This document shows, one piece after another, positions 33,608-43,435 of a stretch of 64,000 bases of DNA (position 1 is its first letter; each line of letters opens with the position of its first letter). Under the pieces are notes generated by a model, which worked only from the letters and a program-made list of their open reading frames with translations, ran no database searches and was not told the origin of the DNA. Both the position numbers and the translations under genes were made by a program. The stretch is from Alcaligenes sp. SORT26 (lineage in GTDB: Bacteria > Pseudomonadota > Gammaproteobacteria > Burkholderiales > Burkholderiaceae_B): positions 620,001 to 684,000 of the forward strand of contig NZ_CP070975.1 in assembly GCF_017377875.1 (NCBI RefSeq). The letters are read 5' to 3'.

Positions 33608-34087
33608 TTAATGAGAAAAAGAGCGTTCCTGCGGGCTGACGGCTCCCAAGAACAGGGCCGAGCAGGTAGGGACATGATGGGGATAGCGGCGCGCGTAGCG
33701 GGCCAGCTCGGCGTAGGTGCGGCGGCTGTGCTGCCAGGCGGCCATGCGCCAGTCATCCGTCAGGCGCGGATTGGCGGCAGCGCAGCACAGGGTTTCGTGT
33801 GCGGTACACAGGTGCAGACCTTGCTCATCGCTTTGTCCCAATTGCTCGCAGGCATCGGCCAGGTTCAGGTGAGCAATCACCCAGGCGGCTATCGTGGCAT
33901 CTGCACCCTCGCCAGAGCCAAAGAGCAGCGGTTTTACATAAGCGCGCGCTTGTTGGTAGTGCGCGATGGCATCGGTGTAATTGTGGGATTGGAAAGCCTG
34001 GTTTCCCTGAGTGATCAAATTGCGCCAGGAGGCCAATTCGTCTCGCTGGGTCAGGGCGAGTTGCGGCTGTTGTGTGAGTGTCTGCAT
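33608..34087 (-). CDS. Hypothetical TPR-like protein co-transcribed with sodA
   Basis: A 159-residue protein starting at ATG 34087, six bases after AGGAG; the TTG frame start at 34117 is less likely. Residues about 20-70 (GNQAFQSHNYTDAIAHYQQARAYV) look like a tetratricopeptide repeat, and several Cys and His residues occur around LCTAHETLCCAA. No known function. It resembles in position the orfX gene found between fumC and sodA in pseudomonads. Expression under Fur is expected. Confidence 0.7.
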   Translation of the reverse strand: MQTLTQQPQLALTQRDELASWRNLITQGNQAFQSHNYTDAIAHYQQARAYVKPLLFGSGEGADATIAAWVIAHLNLADACEQLGQSDEQGLHLCTAHETLCCAAANPRLTDDWRMAAWQHSRRTYAELARYARRYPHHVPTCSALFLGAVSPQERSFSH

Positions 34088-34123
34088 GCATTGCTCCTGA
34101 TAAAGGTAGCGCATCAATAATGA

Positions 34124-34146
34124 AATTAATGATAATGATTTGCATT
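34124..34146. promoter_or_regulatory. Fur box of the sodA operon
   Basis: AATTAATGATAATGATTTGCATT contains ATGATAATGATTTGCAT, matching tandem NATWAT hexamers of Fur boxes. It lies about 40 bp upstream of the start codon of the first gene, overlapping the likely promoter. Iron repression of Mn-SOD is a known arrangement in proteobacteria. Confidence 0.78.
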
Positions 34147-34330
34147 TATATTATCAAGGGAATCTAAAAAGCAAATCGTAAGCAGATCAAACGTGCCGGG
34201 GAAAGAGGGGGCGGGAAGTGCTGAAAGCCAGTGTTGTCGCGGCTTTGGGCTGTAAGGAAAGCGCTTTAGGTGTATACCCTGAAGTCGCCGGACTCTTGCT
34301 TCAGGTCAAGGGTTTGGAACGGGTTGGACA

Positions 34331-34365
34331 AGAAAAAGGCTGAAAGCCTGGAAGCTTTCAGCCTT
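34331..34365 (-). terminator. Intrinsic terminator of the PPC-domain gene
   Basis: AAGGCTGAAAGC (34336-34347) and GCTTTCAGCCTT (34354-34365) are a perfect 12-bp stem. On the minus strand it is followed by TTTTCT. It lies 24 bp beyond the stop codon of the PPC protein gene. Confidence 0.88.
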
Positions 34366-34388
34366 GATCTCAAAGTGTCGGAATTGTC

Positions 34389-35822
34389 TTAGCGACGCTT
34401 CACCGACAGCTCGTATTCCATATCCTGGTCATAGCTGCCCAGGGACATGGCTTTGACTTCGTACTCGCCCACTTCCAACTGAACTTCCAGGCGGGCATTC
34501 AGATCGCCACCACTGTCATCATCTTCTGCCACGGTTTGGCCGTCTTTACGCAGGGTCAGGTAGGTGTCAAAGGTGGGGGAAGTCATGTCGATGACATAGC
34601 TGCCTGCCTGACGCACGTTCAGCGTGTAGCTGTCGCTGGTAATGCCTTGCAGCATCAGCGCTTGACGAGGCTCACCCACACGGATCACACCACCACCGGC
34701 GTTGGCAGGCACATCATCGCTAGAGGCTGCCAGCACAAACAGGCCAGCCTGGTTGGAGCCGGAAATCTTCACGGTGTGGTCACCTGCGGCCAGCACGCTA
34801 CGTACGCGCTGTTGGCCTGCTTCGTCACCGTATTGGTTGGCGCTGTTGGAGTCCACTTCCATCGTGGCCTGGAAGCCTTGGGCGTCCATTTGCACCGTTA
34901 CCAGCTTGGGTTCGGACAGGGTGAAGCTGTAGGTTTGGGTCTCGCCGGTGAACAAGCCGGTTTTACCGTCGCCATCCAGGCTCAGGCTGTCGCCGGTTTT
35001 CAGTTCGATTTCGCCAGTCATCTCTTCCGGTTTGATTTCCAGCGAGAAACCGCCCTGGAAGTTCTGTGCGCCCATGGCCGAGCTGGCTTGAACAATGTAT
35101 TCACCTGCTTTCAGGTAAACCTGCAGGCGGGCATCGGTGCCGCCGCCGCTGTCATCATCAGAGGCCAGTTCCATGCCGCGACGATCCATCAGTTTCAGAT
35201 AGGCATCCAGGCTGTTTTGCTCGGCCTTCATGGCCAGGCTGTACAAGCCATCTTTGTCGATATTCAGGCGGTAGCGCTTTTGGCCGCCCAGTGCCCAGTC
35301 ATGAATAGTCTGGTCTTGGGTCAAAGGCTCGCCCGTGTAGGCTTTCAGTGTGTCTACATTGACTTGGAAAGGACCGTAGGCGCTGGTGTTGAAGCCGCTG
35401 ACGACCACTTGGTACGTGTCGTTAAAGTCGGCCTTGAAGCCCAATGTGGTGGCCTGGCCTTTGGTTTCGCTGTCAGGACAATCTTCGCAACGCTGGGTAC
35501 GTGTCACCAGCTCGCCATTGCGCAGCACGCTGATTTGCGGGCGCAGGGGGCCACTGACGCTGATCTTGATGATCTGGCCAGCTTCAGCCTTGACGTCAAA
35601 CAAGCTGCTGCGTACGCCGTCGCTCAGGTTCAAAAAGCTCTTGCTGGTCAATTCGCCCGAGACGGATTGGCCCAAGGTCAAAGTCTGAGCGGCACCCAGT
35701 GTGCTGGGGGCGCTGACTGGGCTGCTGCCTGTTGGAGTGGGTACGTTTTTGGCGTAATAAATGGCGCCACCGGCACCGATGACAACGCCCAGCAGGGCAG
35801 CAAATAAGGTAGTTGGCTTCAT
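34389..35822 (-). CDS. Membrane-anchored or secreted protein with PPC-type repeats
   Basis: A 477-residue protein from ATG 35822; the longer frame adds a non-conserved N-terminus. Residues 5-25 form a signal anchor (TLFAALLGVVIGAGGAIYYA). The rest contains repeated prepeptidase-C-terminal-like beta domains: LDAYLKLMDRRGMELASDDD... with SGGGTDARL, and FDTYLTLRKDGQTVAEDDD... with SGGDLNARL. These Asp-rich loops probably bind calcium. There is a CEDC cysteine pair. No protease domain is present, so it is likely a periplasmic or envelope structural or binding protein. Single-gene unit with its own terminator. Confidence 0.72.
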   Translation of the reverse strand: MKPTTLFAALLGVVIGAGGAIYYAKNVPTPTGSSPVSAPSTLGAAQTLTLGQSVSGELTSKSFLNLSDGVRSSLFDVKAEAGQIIKISVSGPLRPQISVLRNGELVTRTQRCEDCPDSETKGQATTLGFKADFNDTYQVVVSGFNTSAYGPFQVNVDTLKAYTGEPLTQDQTIHDWALGGQKRYRLNIDKDGLYSLAMKAEQNSLDAYLKLMDRRGMELASDDDSGGGTDARLQVYLKAGEYIVQASSAMGAQNFQGGFSLEIKPEEMTGEIELKTGDSLSLDGDGKTGLFTGETQTYSFTLSEPKLVTVQMDAQGFQATMEVDSNSANQYGDEAGQQRVRSVLAAGDHTVKISGSNQAGLFVLAASSDDVPANAGGGVIRVGEPRQALMLQGITSDSYTLNVRQAGSYVIDMTSPTFDTYLTLRKDGQTVAEDDDSGGDLNARLEVQLEVGEYEVKAMSLGSYDQDMEYELSVKRR

Positions 35823-36066
35823 GATCTCTGAAGACTCGCTAAAAGAGTAAGGCTCCGATAAGCCGGAGGCCGCTAGCGGGCGATTGTACTGGAGCTGAGA
35901 GGGCAGGCGCACGCTGTTGCAACAAGATACTACGGTAGTGGCGTTTACTTGGGTGCCAGAGGCTGGGCTTGGATCAATAACTGGATTCGCTTATTGGCCC
36001 GGTGAGGAGGTGGACGCCAGAGTGGCGCTTGCGTACTTTGTTACTTTTTAAAGCGGGGCGAACGTC

Positions 36067-37992
36067 TCACGGTTGCACATAGGGTTGGGTAATGAAGGCG
36101 GGAGCCTCGCTAAAAGACTGTCCTCCTCCGGGTGGGGGCGTGGGCGTCAGGGCCACTTGTACCCATTTGCCATGACGACGTTCCAGCAATCGATACTGTT
36201 GCTGAGGTCCGATAGGACGACTGGCCAGATACAGCGTGTTGCCCAGCTTGTACAGCGCGGGTTGGGAGGCGGATTGTTTGTCGACTTCGTACACATGGCC
36301 TTTATCGACCAGCATGATGGCACCGCCCGGACTTTGCTGGACAGCCACGATGACTTGCTCCTGCTCATCCAGGCTGAGCGCGGGCACACCGACATAGCGC
36401 AAGCCCAGGTTCTGTGGCCGTGACCAGGTGCGGTCGCTGCTGTTCTGTGTCAGGCGCAGCAAGTGCTGGCTTTGGCGGTCGCGCACATACAGCTCAATAC
36501 CGCCTTCCGCATTCAAGATAGAGGCCAGCCCACCGCTAATAGGCGCAGAGGGGATCGCTTGCCAGCTTTGCCATTTCAAGTCCTTTTGTTGCTGGGTCTG
36601 GAAGAGCTGGCCTTGCAGATTGCTGGCGTACACATGGGCGCGTCCTTGCTTGTCTACGCTAAGCGTGGCGGGATAAGCCGCCTGGTCCAGCAGGGGCAGC
36701 GCTTGCCACGCGCTCCAGCCGTAATCGGGCTGACGGGCCGCACTCCAATAGAAACGCCCGTCGGTTCCCATGGCAAGGGCTTGACTGGCATGGCGACTGA
36801 CCATCGGAGTGTGCAAGACGCGGGGGCCGGGGACTTTTTGCCACGCCAGCCAGTCATCCTCATCAGGAGATCGGCTGACCCAGACCTGCCCGGTGGCATC
36901 GCGTGCAAAAAGGCCGGGGCTGCCATCCGGGTACTGGAAGGCGCTAAGGGCATCGGCCGTGCGTCCTCCCAAGGTCGTCCAGCGTTGTTCGCTCAAATCC
37001 CATTGGTTGATCGCGTCGTTTTGCTCGCCAGAGGCGAAGAAACTGAGCTGGCCGTTGCGATCACTGAGCAAGCTGGCGGGATAGTCGGCACGGCTGCTGT
37101 AGTAACTGCGTTGCACCCAGGCGGCAGCCGGGCCAGCCGGTTCCTGACACACCGCCGGGCCTTTGCAGGCATGCTGATCGTGCCAGGCATAGCGCCGAAA
37201 AATCTCGGTCTTGCTGTGAATTTCATTCAAGGTCAGATTACTGGCCTGTTCTTGAATGGGGTAATCCACATAACCAATCTGTGCGTAATTGCCGGGGGCG
37301 GCCAGCATGGCTTCCCGAACCAGACGGGCGCTGGCAATGTGGTCCGGGTGCCCATGGCCGGTACAGCGCCAGCATAGCTGGGTGTAAGGGACCGGGTTGG
37401 TGTCATCCAGATAACGAACGCTGGTGGGACGGTACAGCCGTATCAAGGCGGCCAGCGTTTGAACCAACTGCTCGCGGTTCAGCGTCTGTTGCGGGCTATC
37501 CAGTGTTTGTACGGTTTGGCCGGGTACGGATTCTGCGCGGCTCAAAGGAGTCAGGCTTCCCCAGCCGGGGCCCAGCCACGGGTCTTGCAGACGCAAATGG
37601 CTAAGCTGAATGCCGGGTCTGGCTCGCAAGGTAAATTGCGCTATCGAGGCACTGCCAACCATCAAGCGGGTTTGCTGCCACTCATTGACCAGCCCCGCCA
37701 TATAAGCATAGGCGGCGCGCACCCCTTGCTCGCGGCTGTACATATACTCCAGCCCGCCTTTGCGTTCGCTGGCGGTCAGATACAGAACCTGCATGCAGGC
37801 ACCTGCCTGAATATTGCTGGACAGGTCCGGGTTCATGAACAGCAGGTCGTCATCCATATGGCCCACAACGACCAGATCCCGGCTGCCATGGCAGGCATCG
37901 GCCGCATGGGCAGAAAGTGGCAAGAGCAAAGCACACAGTCCGCCGAGCAGAATGCGTTTCAAGGTGGTGAGGGCCAGGGAGGCAAGAGGCAT
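36067..37992 (-). CDS. Secreted PIG-L-family deacetylase fused to a lectin-like beta-propeller
   Basis: About 641 residues from ATG 37992 (TTG 38019 is the alternative). A signal peptide ends at SAHA-AD. The deacetylase domain (about 30-280) carries GHMDDDLLF, equivalent to the AHPDDE zinc motif, and GHGHPDH. Residues about 300-600 hold blades with WLAWQKVPG, WSAWQALPL and WQSWQAIPS, like DUF346/PLL fucose-lectin propellers. An enzyme acting on N-acetylated glycans, targeted by a lectin, is inferred. The tail is Pro-rich. The 244 bp between it and the PPC gene hold no clear gene. Confidence 0.75.
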   Translation of the reverse strand: MPLASLALTTLKRILLGGLCALLLPLSAHAADACHGSRDLVVVGHMDDDLLFMNPDLSSNIQAGACMQVLYLTASERKGGLEYMYSREQGVRAAYAYMAGLVNEWQQTRLMVGSASIAQFTLRARPGIQLSHLRLQDPWLGPGWGSLTPLSRAESVPGQTVQTLDSPQQTLNREQLVQTLAALIRLYRPTSVRYLDDTNPVPYTQLCWRCTGHGHPDHIASARLVREAMLAAPGNYAQIGYVDYPIQEQASNLTLNEIHSKTEIFRRYAWHDQHACKGPAVCQEPAGPAAAWVQRSYYSSRADYPASLLSDRNGQLSFFASGEQNDAINQWDLSEQRWTTLGGRTADALSAFQYPDGSPGLFARDATGQVWVSRSPDEDDWLAWQKVPGPRVLHTPMVSRHASQALAMGTDGRFYWSAARQPDYGWSAWQALPLLDQAAYPATLSVDKQGRAHVYASNLQGQLFQTQQQKDLKWQSWQAIPSAPISGGLASILNAEGGIELYVRDRQSQHLLRLTQNSSDRTWSRPQNLGLRYVGVPALSLDEQEQVIVAVQQSPGGAIMLVDKGHVYEVDKQSASQPALYKLGNTLYLASRPIGPQQQYRLLERRHGKWVQVALTPTPPPGGGQSFSEAPAFITQPYVQP

Positions 37993-38066
37993 GGAGGGGA
38001 GGAGAGCGCGGATAAACAAGGATCAGAACGATCCGTCCCGCGTTGCTTGCAGAGGGTGAAAGCAAC

Positions 38067-38091
38067 GTGCCTGCTTAGTATAAGCAGGCAC
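38067..38091 (-). terminator. Hairpin after nnrS
   Basis: GTGCCTGCTTA and TAAGCAGGCAC are perfect arms (38067-38091), 71 bp downstream of the nnrS stop on the minus strand, with a second GTTGCTT/AAGCAAC stem beside it. No U-tract, so termination strength is uncertain. Confidence 0.5.
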
Positions 38092-38161
38092 TGTCAGGCA
38101 GAAAATAAACATAAATGGCGCCAGGGACTTTGTATCGTAAAGTGTGGCGCCGATGCCGCGA

Positions 38162-39325
38162 TCAGTTCATTCTGGGACGAATGAGCATGGGGGCAAACTG
38201 ATGCAGGTAATTGAGCATGGCCAGAATCCAGCACAAGCCAGCCGCATGCAGCAGGGGCAGGCTCCAACTGCTGGGAATCAAGGCCAGCAAGCGCAACACA
38301 CAGGCGGCAATCAGAAGGCCATAACCCAGGACAACTTTGGGCGTAGCACGCAAAGGGCGGCCCAAATGACCCAGAGCGGTGCGGGTCAGCATGCCAATAA
38401 TCATGATGCTGAATCCGGCCAGACCCACTATATGCACCGGCCAGGCCGCACGCAGAATCCAGCCTGCTTCATAAGCCGCAGCGCTGAGCAAACCTATTGC
38501 CAGACCGGCATAGCCCAGATATAGAATCCATAAAAGTGGGGTGTTGCGGCTGGCCCAGGGTTGCCAGCGGCACCACTGGAAGCAAGCGATCAAACCCAAA
38601 GCGGCCAGGATAATGGCCAAGGGCAAACGCCAGGGTGTCAGCGACAGCACAATTGCGATGGCGCTCAAGCCCATTTGCCAATGGCCACTGCGGGTTTGAG
38701 CAGGCAGGCTCAAGCCAGGCAGAGCACGCATGGCAAAGAAGGGGATGATGCGGCGAGCGATCAGCAAGGTAATCAGCCCCATGGTCCAAAAGCCGCTATA
38801 GAAGTAGGGCATGGGGTCCTGGCCTTGAATCAGGCTGTACATGAACAGGGCGTGGCTTAGTCCCAGGGCCAACATGGCGACTGGAATACCGTAGTTGCGC
38901 TTGTTCCGGGCGATCAAGATGACGCGGGCCAGTTCAGCGGCAGCAATGACGAAGAACAGGGCATCCAGCAGCAGTGCCGCTATCGCCCCATTGGGAAGCA
39001 GAAAGCTGAAACGGGCCAGAATCCAGATCAGGCACAAGGCTCCTAAAGAGGGCCCGCGCAAGGTAGGCTGGCCGGTCCAGGTCGCGCTGGCCGTTAGCAA
39101 AAAGCCGACAGCAATGGTGCCAATAAAGGCCCAGAGCATTTCATGGGCATGCCAGTACAGGGAAGGGATAGCCGTATTGGCCAGCCAGCCGGGGGTATAG
39201 AGCCAGAGCGCAATGCTGGCTGCGCCCCAGAGTGTGGCTAATAGATAAAGGGGACGAAATCCCAGTTCCAGGAATGCGCGCCATTCTGGGCGGGTAGAGG
39301 CAGGGGAGGCAGTCAGAGGAGTCAT
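38162..39325 (-). CDS. nnrS: NnrS-family membrane protein
   Basis: A 387-residue, roughly 12-segment haem/copper-type membrane protein. LYWHAHEMLWAFIGT near residue 57 and ARRIIPFF are NnrS signatures. The family is linked to nitric-oxide stress tolerance. A near-perfect NsrR palindrome lies 14 bp upstream of the start codon, so derepression by nitric oxide is expected. No denitrification genes are in the window. Confidence 0.9.
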   Translation of the reverse strand: MTPLTASPASTRPEWRAFLELGFRPLYLLATLWGAASIALWLYTPGWLANTAIPSLYWHAHEMLWAFIGTIAVGFLLTASATWTGQPTLRGPSLGALCLIWILARFSFLLPNGAIAALLLDALFFVIAAAELARVILIARNKRNYGIPVAMLALGLSHALFMYSLIQGQDPMPYFYSGFWTMGLITLLIARRIIPFFAMRALPGLSLPAQTRSGHWQMGLSAIAIVLSLTPWRLPLAIILAALGLIACFQWCRWQPWASRNTPLLWILYLGYAGLAIGLLSAAAYEAGWILRAAWPVHIVGLAGFSIMIIGMLTRTALGHLGRPLRATPKVVLGYGLLIAACVLRLLALIPSSWSLPLLHAAGLCWILAMLNYLHQFAPMLIRPRMN

Positions 39326-39339
39326 GGCAGATCAGTTAT

Positions 39340-39362
39340 AAGATGTATTTTAAATATATCTT
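39340..39362. promoter_or_regulatory. NsrR binding site upstream of nnrS
   Basis: AAGATGTATTT-T-AAATATATCTT is an 11-1-11 palindrome with one mismatch, matching the known NsrR consensus (AAGATGYATTT with inverted copy). It sits directly before nnrS. No nsrR gene is in the window. Confidence 0.8.
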
Positions 39363-39404
39363 AAAGGCCGAATAAAACATAGTCTCTTAAAACGATGCTT
39401 GGCC

Positions 39405-39884
39405 TTATTCTTTGTCGGATATTTCCAGCGTGCTGTCTATCATTTTGCGCAATAAATAGACGATAGCTACGCGTTCTGCGGGGTTCAGATTGCCCATGGT
39501 CAGTTCGCTGATGGTATGGGCACGAGGAATGACGCGGTCCAGCAGGTCCAAACCTTCCTGGGTCAGTTCCACAATGACTTTACGGCGGTCGTCCTTGTCC
39601 GGCGCCAGTTCAATCAGGTCGCGCGACTTCAGTCGTTGAATAATGCCCCGTATGGTGGCCTGGTCAACCGCCGTGGCTTCGACCAGCTCTGTTTGAGAGC
39701 TGGGGCCGTGGTCGCGCAAGGCGCACAGCGTCACAAATTGAATAGCGGTTAGCTGGTTGTCGCCCACGTAGTGCTGAAAGATGGCCGTGTGCCGCTGACC
39801 CGCCTTGCGCAGCAGGTGGCCGATTTGTTCGGTGACATCGTAGGACAAGGTTTGAGGAGCGGATGAGGGGGAGGTAGGCTGCAT
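39405..39884 (-). CDS. MarR-family regulator, NicR-like candidate
   Basis: A 159-residue winged-helix protein from ATG 39884; a TTG at 39932 would add 16 residues. HTH: SSQTELVEATAVDQATIRGIIQRLKSR; wing DKDDRRKVIVELTQEG. It is divergent from nicC across a 415-bp AT-rich gap. NicR of Pseudomonas putida is a MarR protein that controls nicC and responds to 6-hydroxynicotinate, so the same role is inferred here. Confidence 0.75.
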   Translation of the reverse strand: MQPTSPSSAPQTLSYDVTEQIGHLLRKAGQRHTAIFQHYVGDNQLTAIQFVTLCALRDHGPSSQTELVEATAVDQATIRGIIQRLKSRDLIELAPDKDDRRKVIVELTQEGLDLLDRVIPRAHTISELTMGNLNPAERVAIVYLLRKMIDSTLEISDKE

Positions 39885-41439
<1,555 letters not shown>

Positions 41440-41452
41440 GCCGCGTAAGGTG

Positions 41453-41511
41453 CAGAACCCGGGAGCGATCCGGGATCTGTGCCGTAGCAATCTGATCGGG
41501 TCCCGGTTCTG
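41453..41511 (+). other. Structured intergenic segment between nicC and MFS gene
   Basis: CAGAACCCGGGA and TCCCGGTTCTG pair with one bulge across 41453-41511, with GATCCGGGATC inside. A second stem GGCCTCTC-GCTA-GAGAAGGCC follows at about 41517-41537. The 268-bp gap is otherwise empty. It may be an mRNA processing or termination element within a nicC-transporter operon. Confidence 0.5.
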
Positions 41512-41707
41512 GGCGCGGCCTCTCGCTAGAGAAGGCCCGCCTGATCGGGGGTCACCGTTGATACGTCATTCTTCATCTGTAAACGGTCTGCAACCCACTG
41601 GGGGGAATGCGGACGCGTTCAGGGCCCTGCTGTGTTCTGTCAGGCGCTGTTTTTAGGCAGTTTTCTGGTTCACCAGGCATACCAATAATTATCCGGAGAT
41701 ATACAAG

Positions 41708-43024
41708 GTGCATTCATCCATCCAAAGTCCCACGGCTGTGCCTGCAGGCCGGGACGGAAACGGAGATCTCTATAAGAAGATCGTCTGGCGTCTGATCCCA
41801 TTCCTGTGCTTTTGTTATCTGGCCGCCTATCTGGACCGAATCAACGTCGGTTTCGCGAAGTTGCAGATGCTCGACCATTTGCAGTGGAGCGAGACGGCTT
41901 ACGGCTTGGGTGCCGGTCTGTTTTTCCTGGGCTACATCCTGTTTGAAGTACCCAGCAACCTGATTCTGGAACGTGTGGGCGCCAAGTTGTGGATTGCCCG
42001 CATCATGATTACTTGGGGCCTGCTCTCTGGCCTGACCATGTTTGTCACCACGCCAACGCAGTTCTACATTTTGCGTTTTGTACTGGGTGCGGCAGAGGCC
42101 GGTTTCTTGCCAGGCGTGCTCTATTACCTGACCTTGTGGTTCCCGACCTACCGACGCGGCAAGATTATTGCCTTGTTCATGATTGGTTTGCCCCTGTCCA
42201 GCGTGATTGGTGGCCCCTTGTCCGGCTGGATTATTGGTCACTTTGACCATATGAATGGCTGGCGCGGTTGGCAGTGGTTGTTCCTCTTGGAAGCCATTCC
42301 TAGTGTGCTGCTCGGTATCCTGACTTTCTGGGCTTTGCCGAATAACTATCAGTCTGCGCATTGGCTTAACAACGAGGAAAAGTCCCGTTTGGCGGCGGAT
42401 CTGGCTGCCGACGATGCCGAAGGCAAGGGCGTCAAACACAGCTTTAAAGATGGTTTCTTCAACTTGAAAGTGTGGATGCTGGGTGGGATCGACTTCTCCA
42501 TCCTGCTGGGTACGTATTCCATCAGTTTCTGGATGCCGTCCTTTATTCGTGCGGCTGGTGTGCAAGATCCATTCCAGATTGGTTTGATGACAGCGATTCC
42601 TTCTCTGGCCGGTGTGGTGGGGATGCTGATGATTGGTGCCAGTTCGGACCGTCGGCGTGAACGTCGCTGGCACCTGATTGTGCCGCTGACCATCGGAGCG
42701 ATTGCGCTGGTTGCCAGTACCTTTGTGGCGCACCATGCTTGGTTGACGGTTCTGGCCTTCACGGTGGCGTCGGCAGTGATCATGGGTGCCGTGCCTGTGT
42801 TCTTCAGCTTGCCAGCCACCTTCCTGAAAGGCACTGCTGCAGCAACCGGTTTTGCTCTGGCTTGCTCCTTGGCCAATATTGCTGGTCTGGTCAGCAACTC
42901 CCTGATTGGTTGGGTCACCGACCTGACAGGCTCGGGCAGCGCCGCTTTGTGGTTGTTTGCGGGTAGCCTGATGGTGAGCTGCTTGCTGGCTTACGCCTTG
43001 CCTGCCAAACAGGTAAACCGCTAA
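41708..43024 (+). CDS. MFS transporter, NicT-like (anion:cation symporter family)
   Basis: A 438-residue, 12-segment MFS protein of the ACS family, with CYLAAYLDRINVGFAKLQM at helix 1 and GAAEAGFLPGVLYYLTLWFP at helix 4. ACS members import organic acids including aromatic and pyridine carboxylates. Position after nicC suggests nicotinate or 6-hydroxynicotinate uptake, as NicT does in P. putida. GTG start with CCGGAG upstream. A strong terminator follows. Confidence 0.85.
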   Translation: MHSSIQSPTAVPAGRDGNGDLYKKIVWRLIPFLCFCYLAAYLDRINVGFAKLQMLDHLQWSETAYGLGAGLFFLGYILFEVPSNLILERVGAKLWIARIMITWGLLSGLTMFVTTPTQFYILRFVLGAAEAGFLPGVLYYLTLWFPTYRRGKIIALFMIGLPLSSVIGGPLSGWIIGHFDHMNGWRGWQWLFLLEAIPSVLLGILTFWALPNNYQSAHWLNNEEKSRLAADLAADDAEGKGVKHSFKDGFFNLKVWMLGGIDFSILLGTYSISFWMPSFIRAAGVQDPFQIGLMTAIPSLAGVVGMLMIGASSDRRRERRWHLIVPLTIGAIALVASTFVAHHAWLTVLAFTVASAVIMGAVPVFFSLPATFLKGTAAATGFALACSLANIAGLVSNSLIGWVTDLTGSGSAALWLFAGSLMVSCLLAYALPAKQVNR

Positions 43025-43054
43025 GTCGCTGTTTGCTCCTGTGGTCTGAAACAC

Positions 43055-43092
43055 AAAAAACATACCCGGCTAACAGCCGGGTATGTTTTTTT
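43055..43092. terminator. Strong intrinsic terminator
   Basis: AAAAAACATACCCGGC-TAACA-GCCGGGTATGTTTTTTT forms a long perfect stem with A and T tracts on both sides, so it can stop transcription from the MFS gene and from the opposing yggS operon. Confidence 0.93.
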
Positions 43093-43165
43093 ATGGTTGC
43101 GGCGTCTTGGGTACGCCGCTTTGCCGAACCAGGGTGGCGGGCTTGTGGCCGATCACCGATCAGGT

Positions 43166-43435
43166 TCAGGCAGTAACTTTGCTGCCTTGTTGCAGCCAGG
43201 CTTGCAAATCTACGGTTTCATACAGAACTTGAGCGCTTAGAACACGCAAGCCATGTGGGCCGCTGTCTAGAATGCGGTGTTCACCTTGGGCTTGTTGCAG
43301 CTCCAGTTCGCTGTCGGGCAGCGTCATCAGATGTCGGGCCACGGCAATCAGTTGCTCGGGTGGGCAGCAGGGGCTGGATTCAAAATGGCCGACTTCTTTG
43401 CCGTTTTGGCGGAGGATCAGGCGTAATGGATTCAT
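43166..43435 (-). CDS. Hypothetical protein downstream of yggS
   Basis: An 89-residue protein of unrecognised family (MNPLRLILRQNGKEVG...). It contains a PCCPPEQLIAVARHLM stretch with a Cys-Cys pair. No signal peptide or membrane segment. Its ATG overlaps the yggS stop as ATGA, so it is translationally coupled to a PLP-homeostasis gene, but no function can be assigned. Confidence 0.65.
   Translation of the reverse strand: MNPLRLILRQNGKEVGHFESSPCCPPEQLIAVARHLMTLPDSELELQQAQGEHRILDSGPHGLRVLSAQVLYETVDLQAWLQQGSKVTA

Noticed and set aside
34536-35807. Plus-strand frame of 423 codons opposite the PPC-domain gene
   Set aside because: It mirrors a GC-rich gene with strong codon bias; the minus strand has a signal anchor, repeated domains and a terminator.
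41714-43063. Minus-strand frame of 449 codons opposite the NicT-like gene
   Set aside because: It is Gln/His/Arg-rich, has no domain, and the plus strand encodes a clear 12-segment MFS protein.
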